This document shows, one piece after another, positions 1-9,597 of a DNA stretch of 64,000 bases (positions within the stretch are counted from its first letter, which is position 1; every line of letters begins with the position of its first letter). Source of the stretch: Sanguinoderma infundibulare (taxonomy: Eukaryota > Basidiomycota > Agaricomycetes > Polyporales > Polyporaceae). The stretch is taken from assembly GCA_032821775.1 (NCBI GenBank), contig JAVLRN010000008.1, positions 1,302,001-1,366,000 on the forward strand. The letters are read 5' to 3'. The position numbers and the translations under genes are program-made. The notes below the pieces were generated by a model, which saw only the letters and a list, made by a program, of their open reading frames with translations, had not been told where the DNA came from and ran no database searches.

Positions 1-2237
1 TGAAGTCGATTGGTGTGCTCGTTGTTCGAGTTGAGGCCGGCGTTCAGACATCATCATCCCAACAATTTCCTCGAGCGGTTCGAAATCGGTTTAGATCCCT
101 CGATTTCACCTCACAACGAGTCCTACAAATCCTCCACTATCTGAACAAGGACGGACGTATCCAAGAGAAGTTTGCGAGGCTGTCTGAGGACGAACACGCG
201 GATCTGGCCAATTGGCTTCGCGATTCCATTAGCCGCCTTCCATCTGCCCGCAATAGGTCCAACAGACCAGAGTTCGTCAACGTTGTGCCTCATCTCCCCA
301 TCTGGCGTGCATTTCGTGGTGACGCACCAGCTGTCCTTCGATCTCTCTCCGCTACGCATGTTCGCGTCCTTCCCACCAAGGCGAAGCCAGCCGGCAGAGT
401 CACCCCCTTCCTCCTTGTAGAACCCAATCTCTACTTCGTCGAATGTTCGGACTATATGACGCGACTGAACCTCGCGAATCCCATGTCTTTGGAGGACTTC
501 TCGCGGCGGCTCAAGTTTCCCGCTTACTTCGGGAACGTTAACACCCTCGGTCCATACAAGCAACTACTTGACATCATCCTGACTCTAGGCACCAAGGAGT
601 TGTCGGACTGCCTTCAGGTACCTAACAGAAGCCTCACCTTGATGAACGTCCGCTCAATGTACAAAAGTGACGTCACCGAGTTCAGCGCCGCCTTCGCTCA
701 CAGGCCCGAGGTATTTGTGCACGATCAGTTGCGCTCCTACGAACAAAGGCTTGTTTCGCTTGGCCTGCGGAGCGAGCTCACCTTCGAAAACTTCAAGGAA
801 TGCGTCATGGCTATCGACGAGGACTTCGACAAGGGGGATCCTGGCGATCGGGACCAAGCCCTGGTCATCTACCGGTGGTACATGACTCGACTCCCGCTCT
901 CCGTCTCCAATGACAGTGAATGGCGACAGCTGGACGCGTACGCGTTCATTCCTACGCACCAATCTCGAAGGCTGGACGGCGCGACATCGTTCACGGACAC
1001 TGCATTCGCTCAACCGCTTCCGCTCATTGTGTCCCCAAGCAAGATCCTGCGTCACGAACACTCTGCGATTGCATGGACTCAGCGCGCACTTTTCCATGGA
1101 ACCTCCGACAAGAAGCTATTCATGATGGACGAGGTGGTCGGCATACCCACTGTAGAAGAGGTGGTAAGTTTTTACCCTTCCTCTTTCCGCATTCTGATAC
1201 ATATCTGATGCCAAACATTCATTCATGATCTGCTCTACTAGGTGAAGCATCTCCGCATACTCACGACCAAGATCGCCCCCCAGCATTCCCGCGATTCAGG
1301 TCTGTTGTCCGACATCAAGGCAACGTACCACTTCCTCCAGGAACGTCATGAGCAGGCCAAGTGGTTCCTCCTGCCTTACCGGAATGAACGTCTGTTCCTC
1401 AACGTCGACGCCCCAGAGAATGATGCGTGGGAGCTCTTGCCCGCGTCGCAGATCATGTTCAACGTGCCAGACGAGGACGACCGTCGCGAAGTCCGCGCAT
1501 TCCTCCGTCCGTTCAAGGACCTTCTCCTTGCTAGCGGCGCCAACGAGATCAAGATTCCTCAGGCCCCTCTTATGCCCTCGTCCTCCTCAGAAGACCGTCT
1601 ATCTCGTATCTGTGCTTCCTTCGAGCGGCAGCGGCGCGGCAAGAAGCTGGTAGACGTCGTCTTCAGGATCAACGGCGCCACGGCACTCGCAGACGGTACA
1701 GAGCTTTGGGCTCATCGAGACCTCCTGGCAACAGCCAGCGATCATTTCAACAACCTGTTCTGTGGAGAGTCGGGGTTCTCCGAGAGCCGCGCAGCTTCTG
1801 TGGAGGAGCCTGTAGTCATGCCGATTGAGGATGATATTGAGTTGAGATGTGTAGGACTCGTGCTTGGTGAGTCGTCCGCCTCGTGTGGTCAGTAGTCTCA
1901 TGTCTCACCATGTGGTCCAGATCACATCTATACTGGGCAGTTTGAGGAATCGCAGGACCGCGAGTGCTTGCTCGAGTTGTTGCACCTCGCGCACCGTTGG
2001 GAGCTGGCAGACGTCCAGGCGAAAGCTGAGGCTCTACTCGTTCCGACGATCACTCCCGGGACGTATATCGAGCGTGTGTACCTCTTCGTCCTTTCTCTGT
2101 GTCTCCTGCTGATACCGCGTCATCATTATTTAGTGCGAGATGTTGCTGAAAAGATTGGCGCTTCGCGTTTGCTGGAGAAGATCGCGGAATTCGAACGGGA
2201 GAATGCCGGATTCCTTCTTGGAGGAGATAGGTTGTGA
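1..2237 (+). CDS. Sacsin-like protein with C-terminal BTB domain, 5'-truncated by the window edge
   Basis: Partial gene, open from the first base (codons begin at base 3). Exons 1-1163, 1242-1866, 1921-2073 and 2134-2237 join in phase; the three visible introns have GT donors and AG acceptors. The protein is a close paralogue of the C-terminal third of the complete gene at 7371-16157: the last three exons have identical lengths (625, 153 and 104 nt) in both copies. The 625-nt exon carries a BTB/POZ-type domain (VDVVFRING, then LWAHRDLLATASDHFNNLF). BTB domains mediate dimerisation and recruitment to cullin-3 ligases, and sacsin repeats are Hsp90-like ATPase/chaperone modules; the function of this fungal protein is unknown. 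No stop or frameshift is visible here, but whether the 5' part exists cannot be judged. Confidence 0.8.
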
Positions 2238-2350
2238 ACAGTGATCGTTTCCGCCGATGCCAGATGGTGTGTAACATTCGCACTTGTGATTGTATGAAGA
2301 CCATCCCGCCCCTACCTTACCGTGCTTCCAAGATGAATATGTTGTTTCAG
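1..2350 (+). repeat. Left arm of a sacsin-gene inverted repeat
   Basis: This arm pairs with about 7262-9597 on the opposite strand. Similarity covers the coding exons, the three introns and about 110 bp of 3' flank, so it is a DNA-level duplication and not only family similarity. It continues past the left edge of the window. Confidence 0.8.
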
Positions 2351-2832
2351 TAGAATGCGTCTTCTGAAGATAGCTCCGCTTGTGAACCACTCGGATATCA
2401 AAGCTTCCATTTGCTCGTATTAAAATGGTATATCGTATGCGTTCCGGTACACGTCGGCGCAATTGAACGAACATTAATTGTCCCCAAGGTTAGTATCAAT
2501 CTGCAGGCACAGTCCTCTCGTCTTCAGGGCTCCGGTAACCCTCAGCTCTTCCCGGAGCCCCCGCTCCTATACTTCAACCATCGTACACCGTGAATCAGCC
2601 AGTTGCGCACCCCAAGACACTCAGACGCAACATAACCCGCAGGTCAAGCATGCAATGACATCCGCGACGCCTTCCACGATTGCTGCGGGCACGTCGTCGA
2701 TCGTGTTCGGCCTCTCGATAATGCTGTTCGCGAAATATATCACTATGTTTTCGCGACCGGGATGTGTTACAGGTGACACCATACAGAACGCGCCGTCGAC
2801 GCTCCCGCTCCCACGTAGTCCGCACACACATC
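2238..2832. other. 3' region of the sacsin copy, otherwise no gene seen
   Basis: 2238 to about 2350 matches, in inverted orientation, the 3' flank of the - strand sacsin gene (about 7262-7370), including the shared words gatcgttt, gtgtaacattcgc and ccttaccgtgcttcc. The rest has no convincing coding exon. It lies between the convergent 3' ends of the sacsin copy and the 2833-4827 gene and probably holds their terminators. Confidence 0.5.
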
Positions 2833-4827
2833 TCACCGCGCACCCCACACCCAGCTCCAGTCATCCCCGACACCCTCACGACCGATCCTCTTCCTCAACA
2901 AATCATCGTCCGTCGAGATGATCCGGATCCCGCGCCGGCCGTCATGGTCGTGTGTCTGCCTCAGTCGCTCCTCCCACCGCTTGTGCGCCCACGACTTGCG
3001 CTGCCGAGGGGCCTTCGGCGTCGTCCGCCGCGCGTCGACTGTGACTGGAGTGGACTTGAGTTTCTTCGTGGGCGGCGCGCCATGACCGAGCGGCTTGTGG
3101 CGAGCCCGGGACCTGCGCGCGGACACGACCAGCGTGAGCGGGACCTCGGGCTCGCTGTCGGGCTCGGACTCGGACTCGGACTCGGACCTGGAGATCTCGC
3201 CCTCCTCAGTCTCTTCGTCCGGTCCGCGCTTGCGCTTTCTCGATTCTGGCCCCTGCTGCGCGGACACGCTGGAGCTCGTTGGACCGCTACCCCTAGACGT
3301 GGACACGCTCGGCTTCGTCGTCTCTCGCTTGTTCGCGCACAGCACGTGGAGAGGGATCTCGACCGAGTCGTCGGACTGCAGCGCGGCGTCGCCTGGAGGA
3401 TCTTGAGCAGCGGTACCGGTCCCTTGCCCCACGCTGCGAATGCGGGTCGCGCGACGTCTCTTGACGGTCTCGGCCAGTGGCTCCTCCTCCGACTCAGTGT
3501 CGGAACCAGCCCGAGCGGTGTCCTGTGTCTCAGAGAAAAAGCTGCTCGTCGACCAAGAACAGACCAGCGTCCCAGACGCAGTAGGGGGTGGAAGAGGAGT
3601 CGAGTTCGTCTCGTCGCCTAAGATAGCCAGATCCCGGCTGACAGACCAGTCCGCTGCGACGATAGGCGGAGGAGCGGGGACGTCCGCGGCCAGTAGGGGT
3701 AGGGGCGGGGCCGCGGCGGGGCGAGTTGCCTTTACGCGTCGGTCGACGTTCGTAGTGAACGGCTGGAGCAATCGCGTGCCGCGTTCCTCTCCTCCGGTGA
3801 AATCAACGAGCCCGTGTAGACACGTCCGGCACTGGCAGGCCGGCTGCTGCATAGGTTCGGGAAGCCCTGCCGTAACCACGCGTTGGGCCAGCCCAGTATG
3901 AAGGGGAATAGAGGTTTTGCCAGAGGGAGATGGCAGAACGAACGGGACCACAAAGAGCCCAGCGGCTACGCTTGTATACCGAGCGGTAAAGTAGTCGCGC
4001 GAGGCAGTGGCGGCCTCCACTTGGGAAGGGCCAGTCAATAGACCCGTCGCATGGAATGCTGGGGGGGCAGGAGTATTTCCCGAGAACCCCAAGGCCGCGG
4101 ACGAGGAAGGAAAGCCTATCACGATAACGCCAAATGAGGGACTGGATGCGAGTACTAGAGGTAACTCACCAGTGTATCCATTCTCCACATCTAAATCCGC
4201 GTCGCTTGAAGGCGAGGGGGAGTTCTCGTCGATACGTCGCTCGTCACTCGAACCACACTTGTAGCCGCGGCCATCTGGCTCACAGCCGTTCCTGACGTCT
4301 GCAGTGTTGCTGCCGGACAGGGATACGAGAACAGAATGATGAGGACAGTGAATCGAACAACGAATGTTCACATACCCTTCGTAGTAATTCCATGCGGACT
4401 CCGCCGCGTCCACTGTAAATGGAGCCTGGACCTGCCAGGCAAAGCGCTGAGCGTCACCGGCACGCCGTCTCGCGCCCTCCACGCCCCGCCACAGCCCTTC
4501 CCCGTTGCCGTTCCATGCGTGCGTCTCCAGTCCTGGCCGATGTCTTAGACCGTGCGCCACCTGTCCTGGGGAGTGTAGCTTGGCGATAAAGTAGACATCT
4601 TTCCCGCGACGGACTAGAGCCTCGTCGAACCCAGGGGTGTCGTCCAGAAGGGTCGGGACGCGCAGATCAGGGTCGGGCGTCCCTGGGGTGTACACGGGTA
4701 CGCCTGGGGTTGTCGGATGCGAGGTCAACCCTCCGGGAAGTTGCCGAACAGGATGAGAGTGTTTGGCGGTACCGGTCCAGTCGAATTTGTACGCGTTTGA
4801 GTTAGGGAGGGTAAAGTAGCCGGCCAT
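2833..4827 (-). CDS. Uncharacterised protein with acidic and basic low-complexity C-terminus
   Basis: I do not recognise a family. The frame is open for 664 codons, but two stretches look like spliceable introns of length 3n: 4375-4310 (66 nt, gtatgt...cggcag) and 4169-4116 (54 nt, gtgagt...gatag). Exons 4827-4376, 4309-4170 and 4115-2833 would give 624 aa. The start is the first ATG (MAGYFTLPNS). The N-terminal third is globular-looking; a CxCxxC cluster (residues CQCRTC) follows in the middle. The C-terminus has basic RKRKR and KRRR stretches, an alternating Ser/Glu/Asp run and a final basic helix-like segment, which suggests a nuclear location by inference. No signal peptide or membrane segment is seen. 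Confidence 0.55.
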   Translation of the reverse strand: MAGYFTLPNSNAYKFDWTGTAKHSHPVRQLPGGLTSHPTTPGVPVYTPGTPDPDLRVPTLLDDTPGFDEALVRRGKDVYFIAKLHSPGQVAHGLRHRPGLETHAWNGNGEGLWRGVEGARRRAGDAQRFAWQVQAPFTVDAAESAWNYYEGYVNIRCSIHCPHHSVLVSLSGSNTADVRNGCEPDGRGYKCGSSDERRIDENSPSPSSDADLDVENGYTGELPLVLASSPSFGVIVIGFPSSSAALGFSGNTPAPPAFHATGLLTGPSQVEAATASRDYFTARYTSVAAGLFVVPFVLPSPSGKTSIPLHTGLAQRVVTAGLPEPMQQPACQCRTCLHGLVDFTGGEERGTRLLQPFTTNVDRRVKATRPAAAPPLPLLAADVPAPPPIVAADWSVSRDLAILGDETNSTPLPPPTASGTLVCSWSTSSFFSETQDTARAGSDTESEEEPLAETVKRRRATRIRSVGQGTGTAAQDPPGDAALQSDDSVEIPLHVLCANKRETTKPSVSTSRGSGPTSSSVSAQQGPESRKRKRGPDEETEEGEISRSESESESEPDSEPEVPLTLVVSARRSRARHKPLGHGAPPTKKLKSTPVTVDARRTTPKAPRQRKSWAHKRWEERLRQTHDHDGRRGIRIISTDDDLLRKRIGREGVGDDWSWVWGAR

Positions 4828-5429
4828 GGTTCATGCAGAAGAGACCAAAGACGGTTGAACACCAAAGGACTGCGCAGCAGATAGAAGGGGAGACAAGGGC
4901 GAGTGCATAGGAAGATGGGATCGTGACGGATTGAGTCTGCAGGTTAAATCAGTGAACGTGCCAGCCACATGCGAGAGCCAGACCGAGAAGAAACGACAGA
5001 CACATGCATGTCAGCCTCATCGCGCTTCTGCGTTGAGAAACAGACCAAGCTCAGTGAACGGAACGTGACAATGATTTGGCAGGATGAATCTTCATCATCT
5101 ATCTGTAGGGCGAATTTCTAACACAACAGGGAAGAATATAGTCACGGGAGAGTCGAAAAACGATGACATTGATAGGAGACGACAGTGCGATACTAGCCTG
5201 TAGGATCACTCTCGGGATTTGACGCCCACAGCCAGACAGGATTTCCGGGATTTCCCGAGGCTTACGTAGCGCCCCATGCAGGCCCTCGCTGGCAGTAGTT
5301 ATTAACTTCTATGCACTCGACTTCTTGAATCACCATGCGGTATGTTGATATCCGAGTACAGTTCAAGGAAACCATTTCCAGGAGACACAGGCCGGAGACA
5401 AGAGTAATGCCAAGTACGTCACTGTCTAT
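4828..5429. other. Intergenic, no gene recognised
   Basis: This is the upstream region of the - strand gene at 2833-4827, reaching to the first recognisable codons of the MFS relic. I see no exon, tRNA-like fold or repeat. Confidence 0.4.
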
Positions 5430-6790
5430 TGGAGTGCTGACTGACGTACTACCACGTTGGAGCGGATTTCGGCACGGAACAGTTCAAACGGCTGCCCGTG
5501 CGCGACGCGGTCGGGCTGTTTGCATACGTACCATGCTAGTTCCGCACATCCTCGTCGATAGAGAAGTAGGCGATCGGACCATATCGCTCTTCGTCACCGG
5601 TTACTGCATTGGCCCCAGGCCCTTGGTGTGGGGCCCCATGTCGAAAGCTGTTGGTCGCAAACCCGTGTTCGTCTTCACATTCCTCGTTTACACCTGCTTT
5701 CAAGTGGGTAGTGCTCTGGCGCAGAACACCGCCGAAGTCCTCGTCTTTCGTTTCTTGGGTGGTATCTTCGCCTCCGCTCCTCTTGCAAACAGTGGGTGCG
5801 TAGCTCAAGTCGCGTCCAACTCCGTAACCGACATTTGACGCGAAAAACAGGGCCGTGGTCTCAGACATGTGGGACGCAGACGTTCGCGGCAAGGCGCTCG
5901 CGTTTTTCACCCTTGCTCCATTCACAAGGCCCACGCTGGGTCCTGTCTGCAGTAGCTTTATGAATAACGCCAGAGTCTCATGGTGCTAGACCTTCTAGAT
6001 GCTGTCATTCTCCGCCGGATTTCTGCTCGTGATGGTCATTTTTACCTTACCCGAAACATTCTGGTGCGTGACTCTGCTTGCATGATCGTACTCAAATAAC
6101 ACGCTCACTTCTAGCACGATAAAGGCCTATGCTTCTTGTAAAACGCGCGACAAAAATACGAAAGGAAACTGGAGACAACAGATATTGGGCGCCGATGGAA
6201 AGGAAAGTCGGTGCGATATGGCAATGGCTCGGACGCATCCTGTCTCAGCCCTTTGTCGTTTTCATATACGAACCCGTGCTGATTGCGATCACCGGTTATA
6301 TGAGTGTACGTCCATCATAGTTTTCCTGCCTGATCGCGCACTAAATGTTCTCAACACCAGTTCATCTACGGCTGCATCTACTTTCTGTTCGAAGCATATC
6401 CAGTCGTCTTCGGCCTCGGGCATCATTTCACCCCAGGCTTTATCGGCCTCGCCTTCCTCCCCATCTTCGTCGGCGCCGTCATTGCCGTCATCGTCTACCT
6501 CATCGCCTTCAACCCGCGCTATGAGCGCAAAGCGAAGCTCAACATTGCCGCCTCCGCGCTCTCCGCCATGACTGTCATCGGGTCCATCTTCGAAGCCACC
6601 TTTCCGCTCTTCGCGACGCAGATGTAGGAGATCCTGGACCCGCGCCGGGCATCAACGCTGCTCGGATTCATCGCCCTCGACCTTGCCCCGATTCCGTTCG
6701 TGCTGAGATTCTACGGGCAGCGTCTTAGGCGGATGAGTCGATACTCGCCAACAGGGAACCTGCCGATGAACCTCTCCAACCAAAGTTAGG
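5430..6790 (+). pseudogene. Decayed MFS (drug/polyamine-type) transporter
   Basis: Fragments in register match a 12-helix major facilitator of the DHA1 type. The motif-A loop appears as GPMSKAVGRKPVF near 5636-5670, followed by the helix ending in VLVFRFLGGIFASAPLANS. A later exon begins VVSDMWDADVRGKALAFF near 5852, and the C-terminal half runs from FIYGCIYFLFEAYPVVFGLG to RLRRMSRYSPTGNLP, ending near 6785. Two TAG codons interrupt the block around 5985-6000, where the family has Trp, and another TAG follows FATQM near 6625. More frame disruptions lie at 6110-6300. The N-terminus has no clear start. It is not expected to give a working transporter. Several lesions are G:C to A:T changes. Confidence 0.8.
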
Positions 6791-6916
6791 TTGCTCGGGT
6801 TCGTGATACCGACTGTATGCTCCGCTTCATGTCGCGCGAAGAGATCAATTGACACCTGCATGTACTCTATTCATAGGCTTTCTGGAATGACAGAAGCCCC
6901 AATTGGTTCATTCACG

Positions 6917-7252
6917 GTCGCGTGTTCCGGCCTTGCTGGACGCCTTTGGGAGCATGTCCATACGGAATGTCGAGGACGATGTTGCGATTCACGCACATCT
7001 TCCGAGCTGGCTGCAGAGTGGACCTTTTGTCAATAGGACTCATGGGAGTACGCTGCGCGGGCTTCCCATCCATCTTGTCCTGACCGCTGACAGATCAACA
7101 CGAGTGTGGGTCCTCCCCGCTAACCATCAGCTCTGTTGCATCACCCCCTTGCCCGAACTCGCGAACGCAACGTTTGTGCACTGCACTGATGATGAGCGAT
7201 GGTTCATCGAGCAGTTTGACGCTCCCGCTGTTGCCAGTCCGCTCAACGTTTC
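6917..7252 (+). pseudogene. Orphan internal fragment of a sacsin-like gene
   Basis: The + strand encodes about 110 residues matching an internal part of the complete gene (the segment near 13530-13190 on the - strand). Shared blocks include NVEDDVA, LRGLPIHLVL and FVHCTDDERW. It has no start, splice context or flanking sacsin sequence. It abuts, head-on, the 3' flank of the intact gene at about 7252-7262. It is a piece of a third copy left by rearrangement. Confidence 0.75.
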
Positions 7253-7261
7253 CGAGAGATG

Positions 7262-9597
7262 CATTCTCCTGAAATAACATATCCATCTCGGAAGCACGGT
7301 AAGGGATCGTCTTCATACAGGTACACGCGCGAATGTTACACGCTATCCATCAGCGCAAACGATCACCAGTTCACAACATATCTCCTCCCAGAAGGAATTC
7401 CGCATTCTCCCGTTCAAATTCCGCAATCTTCTCCAGTAAACACAAGGCACCAATCTCCTTAGCACCGTCTCGCACTGAATAATAATGACGCTATGTCAGC
7501 ATAGAGGCGGAGAAAGAACGAAGAGATACACACGGGCAAGATATGTTCCGGGAGTGATCGTGCTAACAAGCAAAGCCTCAGCTTTCGCCTGGACGTCTGC
7601 CAGCTCCCAAAGGTGTGCGAGGCGCATCAAATTGAGCAAGCAATCGCGGTCCCGCGATTCCTCAAACTGCCCAGTATAGATGTGATCTGTACCAAATGGT
7701 GAGAGGCGAGACTACTGACGATATTCGGAAGCATGGAACTTACCAAGCACAAGTCCTACACATCTCAACTCAAGATCATCCTTGATTGGCATGACTACGG
7801 GGTCCTCCACAGAAGCGGCGCGACTCTCAGGCAAACCAGACTCTCCACAGAACAGTTCGTTTAGATAATCGCTGGCTGTCGCCAACAGTTCCCGATGAGC
7901 CCAAAGCTCTGTGCACTCCCGGAGTCCCGTCGCGCCCTCGATTCGGAAGACAATGTCCACCAGCTTCTTTCCGCGCCGCTGCCTCTCTAAGGAATCACAG
8001 ATGCGGGATAGACGGCCTTCGAGCGAGGATGCAGGGACAAGAGGGGGCAGGGGCATCTTGATCTCGTTGGCACCGGCAGCGAGGAGAAGCTCTTTGAACG
8101 GGCGGAGGAACGCGCGGACTTCTTTGCGGTCGTCCTCGTCTGGCACATTGAACATGATCTGCAACGCAGGCAAGAGCTCCCACGCATCATTCTCTGGGGC
8201 GTCGACGTTGAGGAACAGACGTTCATTCCGGTAAGGCAGGAGGAACCTCTTGGCCTGCTCATGACGTTCCTGGAGGAAGTGGTACGTTGCCTTGATGTCG
8301 GACAACAGACCCGAATCGCGGGAATGGTTGGGGGCGATCTTGGTCGTGAGTATGCGGAGATGCTTCACCTAGTAGAGCAGATCATGAATGAATGTTTGGC
8401 ATCAGATATATATCAGAATGTGGCAAGAAGAAAGGTAAAAACGTACCACCTCTTCTACAGTGGGTATGCCGACCACCTCATCCGCCATGAATAGCTTCTT
8501 GTCGGGGGTTCCATGGAAGAGTGCGCGCTGAGTCCATGCGATCGCAGAGTGTTCGTGACGCAGGATCTTGTTCGGAGACACAATGAGCGGAAGCGGTTGA
8601 GCGAACGCAGTGTCCGTGAACGACGTCGCGCCGCCCAGCCTTCGAGATTGGTGCGTAGGAATGAACGCGTATGCGTCCAGCTGTCGCCATTCGCTGTCAT
8701 TGGAGACGGAGAGCGGAAGTCGAGTCATGTACCACCGGTAGATGACCAGAGCTTGGTCCCGATCGCCAGGATCCCCCTTGTCGAAGTCCTCGTCGATAGC
8801 CATGACGCATTCCTTGAAGTTCTCGAATGTGCGCTCGCTCCGGAGACCAAGCGAGACGAAGGTTGGCTCATAGGAGCGCAGTTGATCGTGCACAAATACC
8901 TCGGGCCTGTGAGCGAAGGCGGCCCTGAACTCGGGGACGTCACCTTTGTACATTGAGCGGATGCTCGTCAGCTTGCGGTTGCTGTTGGGTACCTGAAGGT
9001 ATTCCGACAACTCCTTGGTGCCTACAGTCAGGATGATGTCAAGCAACGCTTTGTATGGCCCAAGACTCTCGGTAGTGCGGAAAAAGGTGGGGAACTTCAG
9101 CAGCCGCGAGACCTCCACCGGAGACATCGGCTCCGCGATGTTGAGTCGTGTCATATCGTCCGAACATTCTACGAAGTAGAGATTGGCGTCTACAAGGAGG
9201 AAGGGAGTTATGCTGCCGGCTGGCTTCGCCTTGGCGGGAAGGACGCGAACATGCGTAGCGGAGAGAGATCGAAGGACAGCTGGTGAGTCACCACGAAACG
9301 CAGGCCAGATCGGGAGTTGTCGCAGAACATCGATGAAATCTAGGATCGTGGATCCAATGCTGGAAGATGGTAGGTCTCGGAGGGAGCCCCGAAGCCAGTC
9401 AGCCATCTGCGCCTGGTCCTCCTGGGATAGCGTGCAGAACTTGTCTTGAATACGTTCATCCTGGTTTAGATAGTGGAGGATTTCGAGGACCCGTGTTAAG
9501 GTGAAGGCGAGGGAACTGAGTCGATTCCGGATCGCATGAGGTAGCTGAGAGTCGGAATGAATGCTGGACTTGACAATGAGTGCCCCCATCGTCTTCA
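7262..9597 (-). repeat. Right arm of a sacsin-gene inverted repeat
   Basis: This arm lies inside the complete sacsin-like gene and its 3' flank. It stops abruptly around 7255, where a + strand fragment of an upstream part of the same gene family begins. The arms are separated by about 4.9 kb. Confidence 0.8.

Noticed and set aside
2764..3621. Long + strand frame opposite the 2833-4827 gene
   Set aside because: Its composition (Arg/Leu/Ser) is that of a G+C-rich antisense shadow of the acidic C-terminus on the other strand.
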